Assembly: GCA_011523545.1 (NCBI GenBank) | Contig: WTGN01000040.1 | Span: 20,868 to 84,867 of the forward strand | DNA from: Chloroflexota bacterium | GTDB taxonomy: Bacteria > Chloroflexota > Anaerolineae > Aggregatilineales > Phototrophicaceae | DNA length: 64,000 bases | Reading direction: 5' to 3' | The notes under the pieces: model-generated | Database searches by the model: none | What the model saw: only the letters and a program-made list of their open reading frames with translations | What the model was told of the DNA's origin: nothing | Shown: positions 59,075 to 64,000 of the stretch, in pieces | How positions within the stretch are numbered: position 1 is the stretch's first letter | Layout of the letters: every line of letters begins with the position of its first letter | Translations under genes and position numbers: made by a program

Positions 59075-60836
59075 GGTCACCTCCGGGCGCCGCGGCGGCA
59101 GCATCGGGGTCGACCACAAGGCTATGCCCTTCTTCATCGATATCGGCGCGTTTCTGGCGCGCCTGGAAGAAGGTCACCAGCGCCTCCGCCGTGATGAGCA
59201 GGATGATGATCGCCTGGATCATACGCACGACTTCAAAGCTGACGTTGGCGTCGCGCTCCATGAATTGGGCGCCGGCGCGCAGGTAAGCGTAGAGCAGGCC
59301 GGTGAATGGCACCACCAGCACATTCAAACGCGCCAGCAAGGCGACCACCACCCCTTCAAAAGCGAGCGCGAATGAGATATTCAGGATTAGCTGGCGGTGG
59401 ATGCCGTTGGCCAGGTGCATGCCCGCCAGGCCGGCGACGATGCCGCCGATGGCCATCACCAGCATGATTGTGCGCCGGGAGTTGACCCCGCCATAATCGG
59501 CGAAGCGCAGGTTGGAGCCGATGATGCGGATTTCATAACCGAGCGGCGTGCGGCGGATCAAGAGCCAGGAGAGCAGCACCACGACTACCAGCAGGAACAC
59601 CGCGACAGTCACTTGCGTTTTGTCCACGATCACGGGCAGGACGGCGTTCTCGGTAAATTTGGATGAAGCGACATAACCGGCGTCGGGCGGCTTCAACTGG
59701 AAGTTGAGCACCATCTCGAAGAAGCGCGTCGCGACGACGTTGAGCATCAGCGTCGAGACCAGTTCATTTGCGCCCAGGTAGGCTTTCAGCGCGCCCGGTA
59801 TCAGCCCGTAGATGAAGCCGGCCGTGCCCGAGGCCAGGATGATGAAGGGGATGAGAATGATGCCGGGGATGTTGGGCGAGTTGAGGGCGATGATGCCGCT
59901 GACCAGCGCGCCGAAGTAGAGCTGCCCCTCGGCGCCCAGGCTGAATTGCTGCGCCCGGAAGACGATGGCGAAGGACATGCCGAGCAGAATGAGCGTGATG
60001 GCGTCTTGAATCCAGACACCCCAGCGATTGACGCGCTCGATCGGGCCCAGCAGCAGGGCCTCGAAAGCCAGTTGCGATTGGCTCAACGCTTCGGACAGGA
60101 CTGTGCCGGTGGCGATATCTTCCGGGCGGGCGTAGAGCGTATAGACCCCGTCGGCGGGCAATTCGTAGTCGGCGATGACGGCGTCTTTCACGCTCACCAA
60201 ATCGTCGAAGGTCTCGTCAACCTGGGTCTCGGTCGCCGAGGTCGCTGACGCCAGGACAGCGCCCGCTTCATCGCGCAGCTCGACCAGCAGATCGACATCG
60301 GAGCGCCGGTTCTTGGCGTAGGCCAGCAGCGAGACGACATCGCCCCCGCGCCCGGCGAAGGTCCAGGCGATCTCGCTGACCGGGGCGACGACATTCGGTT
60401 TGTTGAACTCGCCGCCGCGGACACGGTTGTAGTCGAGATCGACCTCGTCATGCTCAGTCGGCTCGGCATCGCTGACGACCTGGACGCGAAATTCGCCGCG
60501 CCCGAAGCGATCGGCTGAATCGAGATTGAAGACGAAGGTCACCAGGAAGCCGAGCAGCAGCGCCACGATCACCGTCAGCAAGACGCGAATCGCGCCCCGT
60601 TTCAACTCGACGACAAAGAGAAATATACAGGCGCCTACCAGGGCGTTGACCAGCAGGATGTTGGCCCAGTCGGTCGTGCCGGTCATCTTTTCGATGGAGC
60701 CGTCAAAGAGGGTGTTCATCACGAAGAGGGTGACGATGATGCCGGATGCGCCGCCAACCATCAGCAGCAGATGCTTCCTGAGGAAAGAGACGTCGGGGGC
60801 GCTTTCTGGCTGCTCGCCCTTGCGCTTGAACCTCAT
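59067..60836 (-). CDS. Nucleoside-type ABC transporter permease 1 with extracytoplasmic domain
   Basis: The 589-residue protein has three N-terminal membrane helices (about 23-43, 58-78, 84-104), a soluble domain of about 170 residues (106-275) and then the permease core (278-570; ELVSTLMLNVVATRFFEM, LRFADYGGVNSRRTIML). The soluble domain (TFAGRGGDVVSLLAYAKN, VDLLVELRDEAGAVLASA, DGVYTLYARPED) resembles a bacterial pre-peptidase C-terminal (PPC) beta-sandwich. Such a domain is not part of ordinary BMP permeases. It overlaps the ATPase gene by four bases. Confidence 0.92.
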   Translation of the reverse strand: MRFKRKGEQPESAPDVSFLRKHLLLMVGGASGIIVTLFVMNTLFDGSIEKMTGTTDWANILLVNALVGACIFLFVVELKRGAIRVLLTVIVALLLGFLVTFVFNLDSADRFGRGEFRVQVVSDAEPTEHDEVDLDYNRVRGGEFNKPNVVAPVSEIAWTFAGRGGDVVSLLAYAKNRRSDVDLLVELRDEAGAVLASATSATETQVDETFDDLVSVKDAVIADYELPADGVYTLYARPEDIATGTVLSEALSQSQLAFEALLLGPIERVNRWGVWIQDAITLILLGMSFAIVFRAQQFSLGAEGQLYFGALVSGIIALNSPNIPGIILIPFIILASGTAGFIYGLIPGALKAYLGANELVSTLMLNVVATRFFEMVLNFQLKPPDAGYVASSKFTENAVLPVIVDKTQVTVAVFLLVVVVLLSWLLIRRTPLGYEIRIIGSNLRFADYGGVNSRRTIMLVMAIGGIVAGLAGMHLANGIHRQLILNISFALAFEGVVVALLARLNVLVVPFTGLLYAYLRAGAQFMERDANVSFEVVRMIQAIIILLITAEALVTFFQARQKRADIDEEGHSLVVDPDAAAAAPGGDHV

Positions 60837-62374
60837 GCGTATTGCTCCATTTCAGCGGCCGGTTGACGCTCGGCGCCCAGCATATAATAGCCGATGCGCT
60901 CTTCGGTCAGGCTATTGTCATTGGGAAAGATGCCGACGATCTCGCCTTCGTACATCACCATGATGCGGTCGGAGAGCTTCATGACTTCTTGCAGGTCGGC
61001 CGAGATCAGCAAGATGGCCAGGCCGTTGGTCCGCTGGTCGACGAGCTCCTGATGGATGAACTCGATCGCGCCGATATCGACGCCGCGGGTTGGCTGGGCG
61101 GCGATCAGCAGCTTGGGCGAAGACGAGAGCTCGCGCGCCACCACCACTTTCTGCATATTGCCGCCGGAGAGCGCGTTGACCGGTATCGTCCCGTCCGGCG
61201 CGATGATATTGAATTCGTGGATCAAGCTCTCCCCGTTGGCGACGATGGAGTCAATGTTGAGCAGGCCGCGGCGGGTGAAAGGTTCGCGATAATAACGATC
61301 GATGATGAGATTGTCGTCGATGGACGACGTCAAGGCGACGCCGTTGGTCAGGCGGTCTTCGGGGATATGCGCCACTTGATGCTCTCGCACGGAGCGGGGC
61401 CCGCGCCCGAGAATCTGCTCTTCATTGATGTAGGCCTCGCCCGTCGTCGGCGGCCGCAAGCCGGTCAGCACTTCGGCCAGCTCCGTCTGCCCATTGCCTT
61501 CGACGCCAGCGATGCCCAAAATCTCATGTTCATAGACATTAAAACTCACATGCTTCAAAAGCTGATGGCCGCTGTCATCGGCGTAGGTCAAGTCGTCGAC
61601 TTGCAGCACCGACGCGCCGCGCCGCACTTCGGGTCGGTCGACCTGCATGAAGACCTCGCGCCCGACCATCATGCGGGCCAGCTCGCGCTCGCTGGTTTTC
61701 GCTGTTTCGACTGTGCCGATCTTGCGGGCGTCGCGCATGACGGTGACGCGGTCGGAGATTTCGATAACTTCTTTCAGTTTGTGCGTGATGAAGATGACGG
61801 TCTTGCCGCCTTCGACCAGATTGCGGATGGCGGCGAAGAGGTCCTGCGTTTCGCTCGGCGTCAAGACGGCGGTCGGCTCATCCAGGATGAGGATTTCAGC
61901 GCCGCGATAAAGGGCTTTCAGAATCTCGACTCGCTGGCGCATGCCCACCGGGATGTCTTCGATTCTGGCGTTGGGATTGACGGCCAGGCCGTATTCACCC
62001 GAGAGCGCTTCCGTATCGGCGACTGCTTGTTGGAAATCAATCTGGAAGCCTTGTTTGGTCTCGCGGTTGAGGATGATATTCTGGGCCACGGTGAAGGAAT
62101 CCACCAGCATGAAATTCTGATGCACCATGCCGATGCCGCGCTCGATGGCGTCTTGCGGATTGCCGATTTCAACTTCCTCGTCGCGGATGAAGACCTGCCC
62201 GGATGTCGCCTGCTCCAGGCCGTATAGGATTTTCATCAAGGTGGATTTGCCGGCGCCGTTCTCGCCGACAAGGGCGTGGATCTCGCCTTGTTCGACGGCG
62301 AAGTCGATGTCGTCGTTGGCGTGCACGCCATTGGGATAAATCTTGTGGATGCTGCGGGTTTCTATGATTGGCAT
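60833..62374 (-). CDS. Nucleoside-type ABC transporter ATPase (double NBD)
   Basis: The 513-residue protein has two nucleotide-binding domains. The first has Walker [10 protein letters not shown] (37-45), Walker [12 protein letters not shown] and a degenerate signature [12 protein letters not shown]. The second has a non-canonical P-loop ([10 protein letters not shown]) but a full signature [15 protein letters not shown], which is normal for the sugar/nucleoside subfamily. It is the first gene of the ATPase-permease-permease unit. The binding-protein gene lies upstream, separated by a protease gene pair. Confidence 0.94.
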   Translation of the reverse strand: MPIIETRSIHKIYPNGVHANDDIDFAVEQGEIHALVGENGAGKSTLMKILYGLEQATSGQVFIRDEEVEIGNPQDAIERGIGMVHQNFMLVDSFTVAQNIILNRETKQGFQIDFQQAVADTEALSGEYGLAVNPNARIEDIPVGMRQRVEILKALYRGAEILILDEPTAVLTPSETQDLFAAIRNLVEGGKTVIFITHKLKEVIEISDRVTVMRDARKIGTVETAKTSERELARMMVGREVFMQVDRPEVRRGASVLQVDDLTYADDSGHQLLKHVSFNVYEHEILGIAGVEGNGQTELAEVLTGLRPPTTGEAYINEEQILGRGPRSVREHQVAHIPEDRLTNGVALTSSIDDNLIIDRYYREPFTRRGLLNIDSIVANGESLIHEFNIIAPDGTIPVNALSGGNMQKVVVARELSSSPKLLIAAQPTRGVDIGAIEFIHQELVDQRTNGLAILLISADLQEVMKLSDRIMVMYEGEIVGIFPNDNSLTEERIGYYMLGAERQPAAEMEQYA

Positions 62375-62395
62375 GTCATCTCGCTAAATTTAGCT

Positions 62396-62466
62396 GCAGG
62401 GGCCTGTCGCCGAAACAACCGCCGGGGTATGGGTTGTTGGGCGGACGAGACAAGTCTCGCCCCTAC
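62396..62466 (+). repeat. GTAG-family elements between ATPase and protease genes
   Basis: A decayed element (CAGGGGCCTGTCGCCGAAAC) and an inverted hairpin at 62441-62466 (GACGAGAC/GTCTCGCCCCTAC). Confidence 0.6.
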
Positions 62467-62534
62467 AGTTTTGGCTATGATTGCAGATGGAGTGTAGCAG
62501 ATTCATTATATGAGAGAGCCTAGAACGTCGAATC

Positions 62535-63002
62535 TCATCCGCTGTCCGCCGCGGCGAAGTCGAAGTCCGCGATAGAGGGGATGCGAAAGGAAAATGAGGT
62601 CGCGCCATTTCTGTTGGAAACAGCGAAGTCGCCCCGATTGATGATGTCCATGCCGATTATCACATCAATATCTCTTATGTCGACCAAACTGACGCGGACA
62701 TCCGCGACCTCCACGTTATTAAATAGTAGAAAGTTTACGTAGAAAATTGGGACCCCTTTCGCCCGGCCGCCAGCGTGACGTAGCGCAATATACCCGCCAA
62801 TCTGCAAACCAAGATCTTCTACAACGCGCTTGCTTATCGCGCTGAAAGTAGCGCCCGTGTCCCACAGTGAGCGATACTGCCTGCTCGGGGGTCGGTCGGC
62901 TATATCGAAGTCCTTTGACGCAAGGGAGACGAATGACGGAGTCACAAGCTGACGCAGAATTCCGCTACCTCTTACAGTAAAGCTACGCCGCTCCGCCTCC
63001 AT
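62535..63002 (-). CDS. Retropepsin-like aspartic protease
   Basis: The 155-residue protein carries the single-domain aspartic protease signature SLWDTGATFSAIS and a second conserved strand VIIGMDIINRGDFAVSN. Retropepsins work as homodimers, with one catalytic Asp per chain. ATG 63002 overlaps the stop of the upstream gene by one base (TGATG), indicating coupling. Its target could be the small protein encoded just before it or another cellular protein. The gene interrupts a BMP transporter locus. Confidence 0.82.
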   Translation of the reverse strand: MEAERRSFTVRGSGILRQLVTPSFVSLASKDFDIADRPPSRQYRSLWDTGATFSAISKRVVEDLGLQIGGYIALRHAGGRAKGVPIFYVNFLLFNNVEVADVRVSLVDIRDIDVIIGMDIINRGDFAVSNRNGATSFSFRIPSIADFDFAAADSG

Positions 63003-63250
63003 CACCGCGATCCGACTTCAGCAACGGGGTAAATCCCAGAGAAGTACTCATAATCGCGTCCGAGTTCTTGCATCAACACCGTGCCATATTCGTGTTCAAC
63101 ATAAACAGCATTAGCGGCCTGCCGGTAACTGTCGAAGATCCCCAGCACTTCATCGCCCTTAATTGCGACGAGTTTCCCGTGGTGTTCGCGTGCCAGTTCC
63201 TCCCGGATCGTGAGGTAGTAGTCGTATTCTTTCTCCAACGGCTTCGGCAT
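63002..63250 (-). CDS. Small DUF5678-like protein coupled to the protease
   Basis: The 82-residue protein (EYDYYLTIREELAREHHGKL, VAIKGDEVLGIFDSYRQAAN) resembles DUF5678-type proteins, which are of unknown function. The pairing with a retropepsin-like protease and the overlapping start point to a substrate, adaptor or partner. The start codon is ATG 63250. Confidence 0.7.
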   Translation of the reverse strand: MPKPLEKEYDYYLTIREELAREHHGKLVAIKGDEVLGIFDSYRQAANAVYVEHEYGTVLMQELGRDYEYFSGIYPVAEVGSR

Positions 63251-63390
63251 TAGATTTTCCTCAACGCTATCCGCACACCTTGGATTCTAGCACAACTTGC
63301 ATGACGCATTTACGCGCCCGCGCGCTTTAGGCAGGGTGCGTTCGGTTCAGCCGGCGACTGCCCCCATGTCGCGCAGTCGACCTGCAAAGA

Positions 63391-63490
63391 GGGCGACTCA
63401 CCGGGTCGCGTAGACACTGACCGTCAGCCGCCCCTACAGAAATCCTGCGAAGAGGGAGAAATCCCCTCCCTACATATCGTCCATCATCAG
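63391..63490 (-). repeat. GTAG-family elements at the binding-protein 3' end
   Basis: An element with a GTAGACACTGACCGTCAG insert (63391-63437) and a GTAGGGAGGGGATTTCTCCCTC variant (63450-63475). The TAG of the second is the stop codon of the binding-protein gene. Confidence 0.55.
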
Positions 63491-64000
63491 GTCGTCGATG
63501 GTCATGCCGGCCGTCGGCATATCAGCGCAAGCGGCGCCGACCGCGGCCATCATGTCCTCGCTGGTGAAGACGGTCTGAACTTCGATGTCGCCGGCGACGA
63601 CAGCCTTCTCAGCCGCTTCCACCATCGCCTTGATGTCATCGGAGGTGGCCATGTCATAGAATTCGTTCTTGGCCAGGCCGACGCCGCCCTCGGGGATGCC
63701 CAGGCTCTCGGTTGCGCCGTAGACCAGTTCGCCATTGAGGTGCAAGGTGATGGCGCGGAAGATCGAGTTGTCGACGTTCTTCAGCATGGACGTCAAAATG
63801 CGCTCGGCTTGACCGGGATCGGTCTCGGCCACGATGACCGCCTGATCCGAGTCGACGCCGATCGCGAAGTGCCCCTGTTCCTGCGCCGCTTCAAAGACGC
63901 CGACGCCGGTGCCGCCCGCGACCTGGAAGACGATGTCAGCGCCTTGCTCGTACATGGCCAGGGTGATTTCCTTGCCGCGCGCCGGGTCATTCCAGCTGCC
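63470..64000 (-). CDS. BMP-family substrate-binding protein of the nucleoside ABC importer (partial)
   Basis: The frame is open to the window edge, so the N-terminal part lies outside. About 176 residues are seen: WNDPARGKEITLAMYEQGAD, DIVFQVAGGTGVGVFEAAQE, FAIGVDSDQAV and the C-terminal helix region. These match the BMP/basic membrane lipoprotein family (purine nucleoside-binding). The protein ends in MTIDDLMMDDM. It is upstream of and codirectional with the transporter genes, separated by the aspartic protease pair, and completes the importer. Confidence 0.9.
   Translation of the reverse strand, partial: GSWNDPARGKEITLAMYEQGADIVFQVAGGTGVGVFEAAQEQGHFAIGVDSDQAVIVAETDPGQAERILTSMLKNVDNSIFRAITLHLNGELVYGATESLGIPEGGVGLAKNEFYDMATSDDIKAMVEAAEKAVVAGDIEVQTVFTSEDMMAAVGAACADMPTAGMTIDDLMMDDM

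Noticed and set aside
60842..62227. Long forward open frame (461 codons) opposite the ABC ATPase
   Set aside because: The ATPase motifs on the reverse strand are unambiguous; this frame is a shadow.

Overview
The window reads as a high-GC bacterial chromosome, most likely a Chloroflexota (Anaerolineae-like) genome. This is an inference from gene style: long BMP-type nucleoside permeases with extra helices, GAF/PAS/cyclase proteins, phytanoyl-CoA dioxygenase and enolase-superfamily sugar genes, and very many GC-rich intergenic hairpins. No rRNA, tRNA, CRISPR array or transposase gene was seen.

Layout. 1-12,660: housekeeping and signalling genes (TPP enzyme, subtilase, ECF sigma factor, TetR regulator, CAP/LysM protein, two coupled GAF-PAS-cyclase proteins, FAD oxidoreductase, TsaD). 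12,691-14,524: an AT-richer two-gene ATPase plus TOPRIM-like cassette that looks like a defence module. 14,586-25,497: membrane protein, lipoprotein, K+ channel, SthA transhydrogenase, a RelE/ParE-type toxin-antitoxin pair, aminotransferase, a nuclease-like gene broken by an amber codon, M20 and M23 peptidases, FHA protein. 25,643-31,511: an accessory island with an orphan HK97-type portal protein, small membrane proteins, an FRG-domain protein, a methyltransferase fused to an Mrr-like nuclease, and a DUF2335-type protein. 31,796-34,706: PhyH dioxygenase, beta-propeller glycosidase-like protein, HicBA. 34,985-40,845: four tandem ADP-ribosylglycohydrolase-family paralogues. 40,957-53,166: a sugar or sugar-acid utilisation region (isomerase, enolase superfamily, glycosyltransferase, LacI with a recognisable operator, ABC importer without its ATPase, two double NTF2-like proteins around a hydrolase). 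53,382-64,000: a nucleoside salvage region (nucleoside hydrolase, YjbQ, PfkB kinase, a fifth ADP-ribosylglycohydrolase, and a BMP-type ABC importer of two permeases, ATPase and a partial binding protein), with a small aspartic protease pair between ATPase and binding protein.

Three themes stand out. First, roughly 40 or more hairpins with a GTAG foot occur throughout; their arms differ from copy to copy but stay complementary, and they sit at gene ends, supply stop codons, and lie in frame inside at least two proteins. They resemble REP/REPIN elements. Second, the two adjacent cyclase proteins carry complementary halves of a class III active site: one keeps both metal aspartates, the other keeps the substrate lysine and transition-state Asn/Arg. 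Third, five ADP-ribosylglycohydrolase-family genes lie near a nucleoside importer, a nucleoside hydrolase and a ribokinase-like gene, which suggests scavenging of N-glycosides such as nucleosides or ADP-ribose derivatives.
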